Positions 25,718 to 33,537 of a stretch of 64,000 bases of DNA are shown here, in pieces; within the stretch, counting starts at the first letter, position 1, and each line of letters opens with the position of its first letter. The notes beneath the pieces were generated by a model, which ran no database searches, had not been told where the DNA came from, and saw only the letters and a program-made list of their open reading frames with translations. Origin of the DNA: CBDBZL01 sp965213545. Its GTDB lineage: Bacteria > Pseudomonadota > Alphaproteobacteria > Sphingomonadales > Sphingomonadaceae. Both the position numbers and the translations under genes were made by a program. The stretch lies in contig CBDBZL010000001.1 in NCBI GenBank assembly GCA_965213545.1, forward strand, positions 1-64,000. Reading direction: 5' to 3'.

Positions 25718-26197
25718 ATGAAGCCGGACATCAGGATCGAGGAGCCGTGGACCGGGGCTGGCCGGGAAGAGCTGATCGAGCGCGCCGTAGCCGCTGCCCG
25801 TACGGTCGCGCCCGAACTCGCCGACCCGCGCCTCTGCGCCAGCCTGCTGTTCACTTCGGACGCCGAGGTGCACGCGCTCAATCGCGAGTGGCGGGGCAAG
25901 AACAAGCCGACCAACGTGCTCTCTTTCCCCATGCTCTCCCGCGAGGAACTGCTCATGCTCGCGCCGGGCGGTCCGCCGGTGATGCTTGGCGACATCGCGC
26001 TTGCCCACGAAACGTGCGCGCGCGAGGCGGAAGAAAAGGGCATTTCGCTCGAGCATCATGTCGCGCATCTGATCGTCCACGGGCTGCTCCATTTGGCCGG
26101 TTACGATCATGAAACCGGCGATGAGGATGCCGCGGCGATGGAGGCGCTCGAGATACAAGCGCTTGCACTGATGGGGGTTTGCGACCCATATGGCTGA
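25718..26197 (+). CDS. ybeY: Endoribonuclease YbeY (rRNA maturation factor)
   Basis: YbeY is a zinc-dependent RNase needed for 16S rRNA 3'-end maturation and 70S quality control. The 159-residue protein has the family zinc motif HGLLHLAGYDH (H-G-x-x-H-x-x-G-Y-D-H) at about residues 120-130, preceded by NREWRGKNKPTNVLSFP and MLGDIALAHETC. The ATG at 25718 begins 25 bases past the far start of the minus-strand gene next to it, and corC follows 24 bases after the stop. Length and motif order are standard. Confidence 0.95.
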   Translation: MKPDIRIEEPWTGAGREELIERAVAAARTVAPELADPRLCASLLFTSDAEVHALNREWRGKNKPTNVLSFPMLSREELLMLAPGGPPVMLGDIALAHETCAREAEEKGISLEHHVAHLIVHGLLHLAGYDHETGDEDAAAMEALEIQALALMGVCDPYG

Positions 26198-26221
26198 GCG
26201 GGGCAGCTAGGGCCCCGGGCA

Positions 26222-27199
26222 ATGTTCAAGGACGCAGCAGCTTCGGCTATGCCCGACACGACGAAAAACGGCGATTCCCAGCTGGGAGACGCAGACAGTA
26301 ACGGCGGCCTTTGGGGTGCCTTCCGGCGATTGTTCGAGGAAGAGGGCGACACCTCGCTACGCGAACGTCTCGAGGAGGCGATCGACGAGCACGAGGTCAA
26401 TGGCGAGGATCCGGCCGAGCAGCATGCCAAGGGCGACCTGTCTTCGGTCGAGCGCACGATGCTGCGCAACCTGCTGCATTTCAGCGACCACGACGCCGAC
26501 TCGGTGGCCATTCCGCGCGGCGAGATTATTGCCATCAACGCAGAAGCCGGCTGGGAAGAGCTGATCGCCTTGTTCGCCGAACACGGGGTCAGCCGGGTCC
26601 CGGTCTATCGCGAAAGCCTCGATGACATCATCGGGATGATGCATATCAAGGATGTCTTCGTTCATGTCGCGCAAGGCTGGCAGACCGGCGAGCGGCGCGC
26701 GCCCGACGACTGGACCAGTCTGATGCGCCAGCCGCTCTATGTGCCGCAGGCAAGAAGCGCCCTCGATGTGCTGGCGGACATGCGCACCAGCCGCACGCAC
26801 CTGGCTATCGTGGTCGACGAGTTCTCGGGCACCGACGGCATCATCACCATCGAGGACCTGGTTGAGGAGATCGTTGGCGAGATCGAGGACGAGCATGACG
26901 AGGCGCCCGTCGCACTGATCAAGCAGGTGGATGAGGGTGTTTGGGAAGCCGATGCGCGCGCCGAACTTGACGATGTGGCGCTATTCGTCGCTGATCAGCG
27001 CATTGCCGAAGTGGAGGAGGCGGTCGACACGCTTGGTGGTCTGGCCTTCGTGCTGGCCGAAGGCGTGCCCAAGCCGGGCGCAATCCTGCTCCATCCAAGC
27101 GGATGGCGGATAGAAGTGGTGGCGGGCAACGATACGCACGTCACCCGGTTGCGGTTGCATCTTCCCCAGACGCCCGCGAACGATGGGACTGCTGTTTAA
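26222..27199 (+). CDS. corC: CorC/HlyC-type CBS-domain transporter-associated protein
   Basis: A 325-residue cytoplasmic protein with a short acidic N-terminal region, two CBS domains (about 95-215: SDHDADSVAIPRGEIIAI, RVPVYRESLDDIIGMMHIKDVF, and THLAIVVDEFSGTDGIITIEDLVEEIVGEIEDEHD) and a CorC_HlyC FAD-binding-like C-terminal domain. CBS domains bind adenosine nucleotides, and the family is linked to Mg2+/Co2+ efflux. In related genomes lnt (apolipoprotein N-acyltransferase) often follows. Here a 185-base gap and a LysR gene follow instead. An in-frame ATG at 26249 is a possible shorter start. Confidence 0.9.
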   Translation: MFKDAAASAMPDTTKNGDSQLGDADSNGGLWGAFRRLFEEEGDTSLRERLEEAIDEHEVNGEDPAEQHAKGDLSSVERTMLRNLLHFSDHDADSVAIPRGEIIAINAEAGWEELIALFAEHGVSRVPVYRESLDDIIGMMHIKDVFVHVAQGWQTGERRAPDDWTSLMRQPLYVPQARSALDVLADMRTSRTHLAIVVDEFSGTDGIITIEDLVEEIVGEIEDEHDEAPVALIKQVDEGVWEADARAELDDVALFVADQRIAEVEEAVDTLGGLAFVLAEGVPKPGAILLHPSGWRIEVVAGNDTHVTRLRLHLPQTPANDGTAV

Positions 27200-27384
27200 G
27201 CGACGCACTTCGATCGGGCTTGGTTGGATCGACAGGTTTGCCTGCTGATTGATCGTCTGGTTGCAGCTCAACAGATGCCAGTTCGATTACACGAGCGACA
27301 AGAGTTGCTTTAGGTTAAGTTCTGTTTCGGTGCGATAGGTTAGCGCTCGACAGGGCGGCGCCATCAGCCGACAAGCGCCGGACA

Positions 27385-28263
27385 ATGCGCCCGCTTCCCC
27401 CCTTGCGTGCCCTCGAGGCGTTCGTGCGCGTCGTGCGGCTGGGTTCGGCGCGCGCGGCGGCCACCGAGCTTGGCCTCAGCCCCTCGGCGCTGTCACGTAG
27501 GATAACGAGCCTGGAAGAGTTCACCGGTCGCAAGCTGTTCTCCCGCTCCGGCCTGACGATGCAGCTCACCGACGAGGGGCGCACCTTTCACGACGCGGTG
27601 GCCCCGCTGCTCGACGCGCTCGCGGTGGCGGTGGAGACCCAGTCCGAAAAGGTGGAGACCCAGCGACTGCGGCTTGGCGTCATGCCGCTATTCGGAACGC
27701 AGCGCCTGTTCCCCAAGCTGCCCGATCTGCGGGCTCGTCACCCGAGGCTTCATATTGACATCGACACAGGCCCGCATCTGGTCGACCGTGTCGGCGATAC
27801 GCTGGACGGTGCGATCACGCTCCTGACTCAGCCGGCGGACGGGTTGCGCGGCATCCAGCTCGATGAGAACATGGTTCATGCGATCTGCTCGGTTGGGCTG
27901 GCCGAGGAGTTGGGCCCCGACCCCGATGCCGAGGCGTTGGCGCGCCAGACCTACCTGGTTCACACCGACATGCCGCTCGGCTTCGATGCATGGAAGGCGG
28001 CGCACGGGCTGACCGGGATCAGCCCGGCTGCGGTCGACCACTACGATTCGGGGCAGCTGATCCTCGAAGCCGCGGCACAGGGCCTGGGCGTGGCGGTGAT
28101 GCATGACGACCATCTGCGGCGCAACAACGACGCCCGGCTTGTGCGCCTGACGCACAAGGAGGTCGCCAGCCCCTATTCCTATTGGTTCGTCTGCCGCCCG
28201 GTCGATCTGGACAGCCGACCGCTACGGCTGTTCCACGACTGGCTAGTCGAGGCGCATCTGTAG
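27385..28263 (+). CDS. LysR-family transcriptional regulator
   Basis: A 292-residue regulator. The N-terminal winged helix-turn-helix is clear: LPPLRALEAFVRVVRLGSARAAATELGLSPSALSRRITSLEEFTGRKLFSR (used as landmarks in residues 3-55). The C-terminal periplasmic-binding-protein-like effector domain follows, with GLGVAVMHDDHL and DSRPLRLFHDWLVE at the end. It resembles the GcvA/AmpR branch. There is no divergent partner gene to suggest a target: the upstream neighbour corC is on the same strand 185 bases away, and the downstream gene is convergent. The effector is unknown. Confidence 0.9.
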   Translation: MRPLPPLRALEAFVRVVRLGSARAAATELGLSPSALSRRITSLEEFTGRKLFSRSGLTMQLTDEGRTFHDAVAPLLDALAVAVETQSEKVETQRLRLGVMPLFGTQRLFPKLPDLRARHPRLHIDIDTGPHLVDRVGDTLDGAITLLTQPADGLRGIQLDENMVHAICSVGLAEELGPDPDAEALARQTYLVHTDMPLGFDAWKAAHGLTGISPAAVDHYDSGQLILEAAAQGLGVAVMHDDHLRRNNDARLVRLTHKEVASPYSYWFVCRPVDLDSRPLRLFHDWLVEAHL

Positions 28264-28279
28264 CGCTCGGCCCCTCGTC

Positions 28280-28309
28280 CCCGGCGCTCCCCATGAAACA
28301 AGCGCCGGG
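28280..28309. terminator. Bidirectional hairpin terminator between lysR and cyclophilin gene
   Basis: CCCGGCGCT (28280-28288) pairs perfectly with AGCGCCGGG (28301-28309) across a 12-base loop. It is followed on the plus strand by TTCTGCCTAAAT. It sits between two convergent genes and so can serve both. Confidence 0.65.
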
Positions 28310-28331
28310 TTCTGCCTAAATAGCCGGCGTT

Positions 28332-28799
28332 TTAAGACACGCTCGCCTTGACGATGCGACCGGGCTCGGCGGGCGGCTCGCCGGTGGGCAGCGCGTCGAC
28401 ATGCTCCATTCCGCTCGTAACCTCGCCCCACACCGTATATTGCCGGTCGAGAAAACGGGCATCGTCGAAGCAGATGAAGAACTGCGAATTGGCGCTGTCG
28501 GGATCGTTGGTGCGCGCCATCGAACAGGTGCCGCGCTTGTGCGCGGTGTCGCTGAACTCGGCCTTCAGATCGTCTTTCTTGCTGCCGCTCATGCCGGTGC
28601 CGGTGGGATCGCCGCCTTGCGCCATGAAGCCGGGGATCACCCGGTGAAACACGACATCGTCATAAAACCCCTCGCCGACCAGTTCGGTGATCCGCGCGAC
28701 ATGGTTGGGCGCCAGGTCGGGCCGCAGCTTGATGACAACATCGCCGGTATTGCCGCCACCGGTATCGAGCGTGAGCGTAAGCGTGTCTTGGGCCATCAT
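28332..28799 (-). CDS. Cytoplasmic peptidyl-prolyl cis-trans isomerase (cyclophilin)
   Basis: A 155-residue cyclophilin without signal peptide. The conserved active-site blocks are FYDDVVFHRVIPGFMAQGGDPTG (here a landmark near residue 50; the Arg and Phe of FHRVI and the Gln of MAQGGD line the pocket), KRGTCSMART, NSQFFICFDD and YTVWGEVTSGMEHVD. It speeds prolyl isomerisation in protein folding. The start is taken at 28799, where AGGAG lies five bases upstream; the adjacent ATG at 28796 is equally possible. It is divergent from mgtE. Confidence 0.93.
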   Translation of the reverse strand: MMAQDTLTLTLDTGGGNTGDVVIKLRPDLAPNHVARITELVGEGFYDDVVFHRVIPGFMAQGGDPTGTGMSGSKKDDLKAEFSDTAHKRGTCSMARTNDPDSANSQFFICFDDARFLDRQYTVWGEVTSGMEHVDALPTGEPPAEPGRIVKASVS

Positions 28800-28920
28800 C
28801 GGGTCTCCTATCATGAGTTCGCTTGCTGGCTATAGGCGGGTCGGCACCATTGTCACCCGTGCGCCGCATCGCCGGCGCGCCGCTTGCTTTTGGACCGGGG
28901 GCGAATAGACGCAAGGGCCG

Positions 28921-30336
28921 ATGGCCGAGACCGATCTCGAGATGCGCGAGAACGCTCCTTCCGCTGCCGGCGAGGGAGACGAGTTCGACGAGGAGAACCG
29001 GCTGCGGCCGCAATTCGTCGATGATGTGCGCGAGGCGCTCGATACCGGCGATGAGGCGCGCGCCTATGCGCTGATCGAACCGCTCCACCCCGCCGATGTC
29101 GCTGATCTGCTCGAGCTGCTCGACGAGAACGAGCGCCGCACGGCCGCCGCTGCCATCACCGACCTGATGACCGGCGAGGTGATCGCCGAACTCAATGACT
29201 ATGTGCGCGAGGCCATGGTCGAGGCGCTGCCCGCCGCCGCCGTGGCGCAAATCGCCGATCAGCTCGATACCGACGATGCGGTCCAGCTGATCGAGGACCT
29301 GTCGCTTGCCGACCAGCGCGCGATCCTGGCGCAGATGGAGCCCGAGGGTCGACTGGCGGTTGAAAAGGCGCTCAGCTATCCCGAGGAAACCGCTGGCCGG
29401 CTGATGCAGCGCGAGCTGGTGGCGGTGCCTGAGACAATGAATGTCGGCGATCTCATCGACTATCTTCGGGTGAACGATGAGCTGACCACCGAGTTCTGGG
29501 AAGTGTTCGTCGTCGACCATCGCCACCACCCGGTCGGCACGTGCCACCTGTCGTGGATCCTGCGTTGCCCGCGTCATATTCCGCTGACCGACGTGATGAA
29601 GCGCGAGCAGACGCTCATCCCCGTCACCATGGACCAGGAGGAAGTGGCGCTTCAGTTCCAGAAATACGCGCTGATTTCGGCTGCGGTGGTCGATGAGAGC
29701 GGCCGACTGGTGGGCCAGCTGACGGTGGATGACATTGTCCACGTCATCTCGCAGGAGGCGGGCGAGGATGCGCTGCTGATGTCCGGCGCGGGCGAAGGCG
29801 ACATCAACGAGCCAATCCGCGATGCCTATTTCGCCCGCGTGCGCTGGCTGGTAGCCAATTTAGGCACCGCGCTGATCGCCAGCTTCATCATCGCCTTCTT
29901 CGACAGTGCGATCAACCAGCTGGTGGCGCTTGCCATCCTGATGCCCATCGTGCCCTCGCTGGGTGGCAATGCGGGCACGCAGACCATGGCGGTCACGGTC
30001 CGCGCCATCGCCATGAACCAGCTTACCCGCTCCAATACCAAGCGCATCTTGTGGCGCGAGTTCAGGGTCGCCTTCCTGAACGGGGCCACCGTGGCGCTGG
30101 TGATCGGGGTGGGTGTGGCGCTGGTCTACGAGCCCCTTCTTGGCGCGGTGATCGCCGCGGCGATGATGGTCAACATCCTCACCGCCGGGCTTGCCGGCGT
30201 GGTGGTTCCGGTGATGTTCGAGCGATTGAAACAGGATCCGGCGGTGGCCTCGAGCGTGTTCGTCACGATGATCACCGATTCGATGGGATTCTTCGCCTTC
30301 CTGGCGCTGGCCGTGGCGGTGGGCCTGGTGGGATGA
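28921..30336 (+). CDS. mgtE: Magnesium transporter MgtE
   Basis: MgtE is a homodimeric Mg2+ channel gated by cytoplasmic Mg2+. The 471-residue protein has an acidic N-terminal helical MgtE_N domain (HPADVADLLELLDENERR...), two CBS domains (about 155-290, with GRLMQRELVAVPETMNVGDL and KYALISAAVVDESGRLVGQLTVDDI) and five C-terminal transmembrane helices including the pore motif PIVPSLGGNAGTQTMAVTVRAIA. Length and order are normal. No Mg2+ riboswitch is apparent in the 120 bases between it and the divergent cyclophilin gene. DUF1489 follows 76 bases downstream. Confidence 0.95.
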   Translation: MAETDLEMRENAPSAAGEGDEFDEENRLRPQFVDDVREALDTGDEARAYALIEPLHPADVADLLELLDENERRTAAAAITDLMTGEVIAELNDYVREAMVEALPAAAVAQIADQLDTDDAVQLIEDLSLADQRAILAQMEPEGRLAVEKALSYPEETAGRLMQRELVAVPETMNVGDLIDYLRVNDELTTEFWEVFVVDHRHHPVGTCHLSWILRCPRHIPLTDVMKREQTLIPVTMDQEEVALQFQKYALISAAVVDESGRLVGQLTVDDIVHVISQEAGEDALLMSGAGEGDINEPIRDAYFARVRWLVANLGTALIASFIIAFFDSAINQLVALAILMPIVPSLGGNAGTQTMAVTVRAIAMNQLTRSNTKRILWREFRVAFLNGATVALVIGVGVALVYEPLLGAVIAAAMMVNILTAGLAGVVVPVMFERLKQDPAVASSVFVTMITDSMGFFAFLALAVAVGLVG

Positions 30337-30412
30337 TCGCAATGATGTTGCGTTCTGGCGAACGTGACCTTGCCGCTGGCAAACCGCCGCCAAGCTCCCC
30401 AAATCGGCCGGA

Positions 30413-30805
30413 ATGCCGCTCCACCTGACCAAGATCGCCTATGGCGCCAAGACCTATCTCGATCTCGAGCGCTGGTATGACGGGCGCGAGCAGGTCCCCA
30501 TCCATACCCGATACCGACCCACCCGGCATGACGAGTGCATCGGCGGTTCGCTTTATTGGATTCTTGACCATGCGCTGGTGGCTCGCTCGAGCATCTTGGG
30601 CTTCACCCAGCAGGCCGATGGTCGCTGGTGGATCAACCTCGAGCCGCGCCTCATCCGCGTTCAGCCCCTGGCAAAGCGAGCCCATCAGGGGTGGCGCTAC
30701 CTGAAGCCGGGGCAAGCGCCGCGTGATCTGGAGGAAGGCGAGGCCGCGGGCGACGCGATCCCGGGGCGAATGCTGAGGAAGCTCTCCCAGCTGGGGCTGG
30801 TGTGA
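30413..30805 (+). CDS. DUF1489 family protein
   Basis: A 130-residue soluble protein with the DUF1489 pattern typical of alphaproteobacteria: MPLHLTKIAYGAKTYLDLERW, a TRYRPTRHDECIGGSLYWILDHALVARSSILGF region and LEPRLIRVQPLAKRAHQGWRYL. It has no known catalytic motif; the function is unknown. It follows mgtE on the same strand by 76 bases and is convergent with the minus-strand PEP-CTERM gene. Confidence 0.85.
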   Translation: MPLHLTKIAYGAKTYLDLERWYDGREQVPIHTRYRPTRHDECIGGSLYWILDHALVARSSILGFTQQADGRWWINLEPRLIRVQPLAKRAHQGWRYLKPGQAPRDLEEGEAAGDAIPGRMLRKLSQLGLV

Positions 30806-30885
30806 GCTTGGTCACCGGAAACTAGGCAAAGTTCCATTTGCACACCCGAAGATGTGTAGGGCCCCCGAAGTTGAACGGGGCGGAC

Positions 30886-30916
30886 GGCGGCGCAGACCGG
30901 GCGGCTCAGCGCCGCC
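30886..30916. terminator. GC-rich inverted repeat between convergent genes
   Basis: GGCGGCGC (30886-30893) pairs with GCGCCGCC (30909-30916) over a 15-base loop, between the ends of DUF1489 and the minus-strand PEP-CTERM gene. There is no T-run, so this is a candidate terminator or transcriptional insulator only. Confidence 0.4.
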
Positions 30917-30925
30917 GCATCTATA

Positions 30926-31555
30926 TCATGCGTAGCTGAGCGAAGCGCCGGAAGGGCGCCGCCGGCGCAGCACCGAGCCCACGGCGCCAAAACCGATCAG
31001 CATCATCGCCCAGGTTGCGGGTTCCGGAATTGCCGCATTGGTGAAATCGGTGGTCGCGGTGATGGTTGTCTCGGGCAAGGATTCAAAACCGTAGCCGATC
31101 AGTTGCTGGTTATTGGTAAAGGCGAAACCATAGAAGTTCTGCCCCCCCGAGGTCACGCGAAGGCCGAGGAAGTTGTCGCCATTGGAGAACCTGGCGAAGG
31201 TAGTTTCGGGAAACGAGCTGTAGAAACCGAACGCTTCGGGCGGCGGACCGTAGCGGACCGTACCCCGATTGGTGAAAGAGACCGATGGACGAACAGCGCC
31301 GAAGATCGGCGGCGTCGCCGTGACCGCCGCGTCCGCCGAGGTGCTTACGCCGAGGATCTCGCCGAACCCGGTAAAGGGCCGCGCGGTGAAGTCGAAGCAG
31401 CCGCCCTGGTAGCAGAACCCGAACGGATCTTGCTGCACGTTCTGATCGACCAGACGAAGCATCGGCGCCGCATCGGCTGGCATGGCAACCATTCCGGCAA
31501 GCATGCTGAGCCCGGCAAGTCCAAGCCCTGAATTATGTTTGAACAGAGCAATCAT
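30926..31555 (-). CDS. PEPxxWA-CTERM sorting-domain exported protein
   Basis: A 209-residue exported protein. It has an N-terminal signal peptide with LAGLSMLAGMVAMPADA before APM, a middle domain with one possible disulphide pair (FCYQGGCFDF), and a C-terminal PEPATWAMMLIGFGAVGSV segment followed by LRRRR. The closest signal in the window is that at 23277-23954, which differs by few residues. The ATG at 31555 has GGAG nine bases upstream; the ATG at 31564 abuts the same GGAG and so is less likely. The exported domain is unlike a family I know, although it contains repeated Phe/Gly/Asn strands as in extracellular matrix proteins. Confidence 0.88.
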   Translation of the reverse strand: MIALFKHNSGLGLAGLSMLAGMVAMPADAAPMLRLVDQNVQQDPFGFCYQGGCFDFTARPFTGFGEILGVSTSADAAVTATPPIFGAVRPSVSFTNRGTVRYGPPPEAFGFYSSFPETTFARFSNGDNFLGLRVTSGGQNFYGFAFTNNQQLIGYGFESLPETTITATTDFTNAAIPEPATWAMMLIGFGAVGSVLRRRRPSGASLSYA

Positions 31556-31892
31556 TGTCTTCATCTCCGTTTGTCGTCGAGTAAGAACTGAGTGTAATTT
31601 TCCCAAATGAGCAACCCGGCGTCAACCCGATATATTTAGCAACTATTGTATTTATTTATTAGTTCGGGTCATCCGAATGCCTCGAGTGAACGTATGGCTC
31701 CGCCCATCACGATTCTCGCCCGTCACGATACCCGGCAGCCCTTTAACCGGCGTCGTCGCCTATTTGACATTGTTGTTCGCCTTAGCACGGCGCGCGGAAG
31801 TCTTGTGCTGATAGGCGACGCGGCGGAGATGGATCGTACAACCGGAACCGGCAACGTCCGGTTGTCGTTGATTGGGAGAAAGGAAGTGTAAA
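31556..31892. other. Divergent intergenic region, AT-rich centre
   Basis: About 340 bases between the minus-strand PEP-CTERM gene and the plus-strand small gene at 31893. The centre near 31628-31665 is markedly AT-rich (CGATATATTTAGC, ATTTATTTATTAG), fitting a divergent promoter and a possible target for a MucR-type silencer. No RNA gene or convincing coding frame is seen. Confidence 0.5.
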
Positions 31893-32138
31893 ATGCCCGA
31901 ACGCCAGTCCCGCCACCCTGACAATGAACTGATCGATTCCCTACAGGATGGCGCAACGCCTTCGCAACAGGGCCGCAGCGGCGGCGAGGTCAGCCGCAAG
32001 GTCGGCACCCGAGCCGAACTCAATCGCGCGACTGATCCTGATGACCACGAACGCGCGCTCGGCAGCGACAACCCGGCGCAGGATGCCCAGAAGGGCGAAA
32101 AGACGCGCGCCGCCATTCAGGACGAGCGCCAAGACTGA
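31893..32138 (+). CDS. Small hydrophilic protein, function unknown
   Basis: An 81-residue, very polar protein (PERQSRHPDNELIDSLQDGA..., GGEVSRKVGTRAELNRATD, RAAIQDERQD) without hydrophobic segments. It is probably disordered and resembles small stress-related sphingomonad proteins in composition, by recall only. AGGA lies 8-9 bases before the ATG at 31893, a decent ribosome site, and the frame is kept by balanced codon use. It converges on rimM. No domain is recognised. Confidence 0.6.
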   Translation: MPERQSRHPDNELIDSLQDGATPSQQGRSGGEVSRKVGTRAELNRATDPDDHERALGSDNPAQDAQKGEKTRAAIQDERQD

Positions 32139-32215
32139 TCGACATGTTATGAGGCGGGTCGCGATAACCGACGATATCCGCCGGTTGGTGCGGGTTATCC
32201 ACCCTGTCCGCCAAA

Positions 32216-32701
32216 CTAGTCGACGAAGTCCGCAGCAACCACCAGCTCAAGGTGGTTCCACTTGGGAATGGCGATAGGTGTCATCGGGACCATGAAACGC
32301 ATGCCCCCCGATCGTTCGATCTCGATAATATCGCCGGCGCCGTAATTCTCGATCCCGACCACTTGGCCAATCTTTTCGCCGAGGTCGGACACCGCGTCCA
32401 ATCCGATCAGGTCGGCGTGATAATATTCCCCTTCAGGGAGCGGCGGCAAGGACGCGCGCGGAACCGTGAGCAGCGTTCCGCGATGCGCTTCGGCTGCGCT
32501 GCGATCGGTAAGTTCGGCGAACCGCGTAATCGCGCCGCCCTTGTTGTCGGTGCGGATGCTCGTGAGGGTGAGCGCCCCCTCGTTGAAACTTTTGTGCGCC
32601 CTCAGCGAGGCGAGGTCCTCGCCGAACAGCTTGAGGCGGACCTCCCCCGTCACACCGTGCGCCCCGGCAATGGCGGCAAGCGTGACGGGGCGGTCCTGCA
32701 T
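32216..32701 (-). CDS. rimM: Ribosome maturation factor RimM
   Basis: RimM binds ribosomal protein S19 in the 30S head and helps late assembly. The 161-residue protein has the N-terminal RimM domain (LAAIAGAHGVTGEVRLKLFGED) and the C-terminal PRC-barrel domain (EGEYYHADLIGLDAVSDLGEKIGQVVGIENYGAGDIIEI, and MVPMTPIAIP). It starts 11 bases after rpsP. The usual partners trmD and rplS do not follow; instead a convergent small gene is found. Confidence 0.95.
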   Translation of the reverse strand: MQDRPVTLAAIAGAHGVTGEVRLKLFGEDLASLRAHKSFNEGALTLTSIRTDNKGGAITRFAELTDRSAAEAHRGTLLTVPRASLPPLPEGEYYHADLIGLDAVSDLGEKIGQVVGIENYGAGDIIEIERSGGMRFMVPMTPIAIPKWNHLELVVAADFVD

Positions 32702-32712
32702 GGCGGCAGGGC

Positions 32713-33504
32713 TCAGCCCTTCGCCGCCTCTGCGGCGGTTTCCCCTGCCTCGGCGGCGGCGCCTTCCTCTTCCTTTTCGGCTGAGGCGGGCACGGCAGGC
32801 TCATCGCTGCTGACCGTATCATCCGAAGGCGCTTGGGTCTCGGCAACCTGCGCGGAATCGGCATCCGCATCCTGGGCAGCGGGGTCTTCGGCGGCGCTGG
32901 TCTGGGGTTCGGGAGCCACGTCCGCTGCGCCCTCGGCGGGGGCTTGCGTGCTTTCGCCCTCGATCGGAGCCACATCCCCTGCTTCGCCCTTGGGGGTGGC
33001 GACATTGGCCTCGGCTTCGCCCGCCTCGGCAGCATCGATAGGCTCGGGGGACGGCTGCTCGGCCTGCGCCACCTGAGGTTCGGCAGCGTCGTCCAGCTCG
33101 GCGATTTCATCCGCGACTGGGGCTGCCTTGGCCTCCTCCTGCGCGGCCTTGGCGGCTTCCTCCGCCTCGGCAGCCTTGGCCGCACGCTCTTCCGCGCGCT
33201 CCTTGGCCTTCTCACCCGGTTCGGCCTTCTTGGGATTGGACCGCGCCACCCGTTCCTTGATTCCCGCGCTGTCGAGGAACCGCGACACCCGGTCCGAGGC
33301 AATCGCCCCGACGCCTAGCCAGTAGCGCGCCCGGTCTTCGTCGAGCTTCACCCGCAAAGGATCATCCTTTGCCAGCAACGGGTTGTAAGTTCCTATTTGC
33401 TCGAGATATTTTCCATCGCGGGGCGAACGGCTGTCGGCCGCCACGATACGATAATATGGCCGCTTCTTCGCGCCGCCGCGCGAAAGCCGAAGTGCTATTG
33501 CCAT
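32713..33504 (-). CDS. rpsP: 30S ribosomal protein S16 with very long Ala/Glu-rich C-terminal extension
   Basis: Residues 1 to about 80 are a standard S16: MAIALRLSRGGAKKRPYYRI, SPRDGKYLEQIGTYNPL, DRARYWLGVGAIASDRV. From about residue 90 a tail of roughly 170 residues follows, made mainly of Ala, Glu, Pro and Asp. It starts as a charged, probably helical, stretch (EKAKERAEERAAKAAEAEEAAKAA) and turns acidic and disordered towards the end (EKEEEGAAAEAGETAAEAAKG). S16 is usually 80-130 residues, and alphaproteobacterial ones up to about 170; 263 is unusual. ATG 33504 gives the conserved start. It lies between ffh and rimM, the normal order. Confidence 0.95.
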   Translation of the reverse strand: MAIALRLSRGGAKKRPYYRIVAADSRSPRDGKYLEQIGTYNPLLAKDDPLRVKLDEDRARYWLGVGAIASDRVSRFLDSAGIKERVARSNPKKAEPGEKAKERAEERAAKAAEAEEAAKAAQEEAKAAPVADEIAELDDAAEPQVAQAEQPSPEPIDAAEAGEAEANVATPKGEAGDVAPIEGESTQAPAEGAADVAPEPQTSAAEDPAAQDADADSAQVAETQAPSDDTVSSDEPAVPASAEKEEEGAAAEAGETAAEAAKG

Positions 33505-33537
33505 GAATTGAAACCTTTCCGCATTATCCAACTGAAA

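Noticed and set aside
27200..27384. Possible small RNA between corC and lysR
   Set aside because: No stable hairpin with a T-run and no known RNA motif seen; left as an intergenic region.
28800..28920. Mg2+ riboswitch before mgtE
   Set aside because: The gap is short, and no conserved M-box or ykkC-like elements could be recognised.
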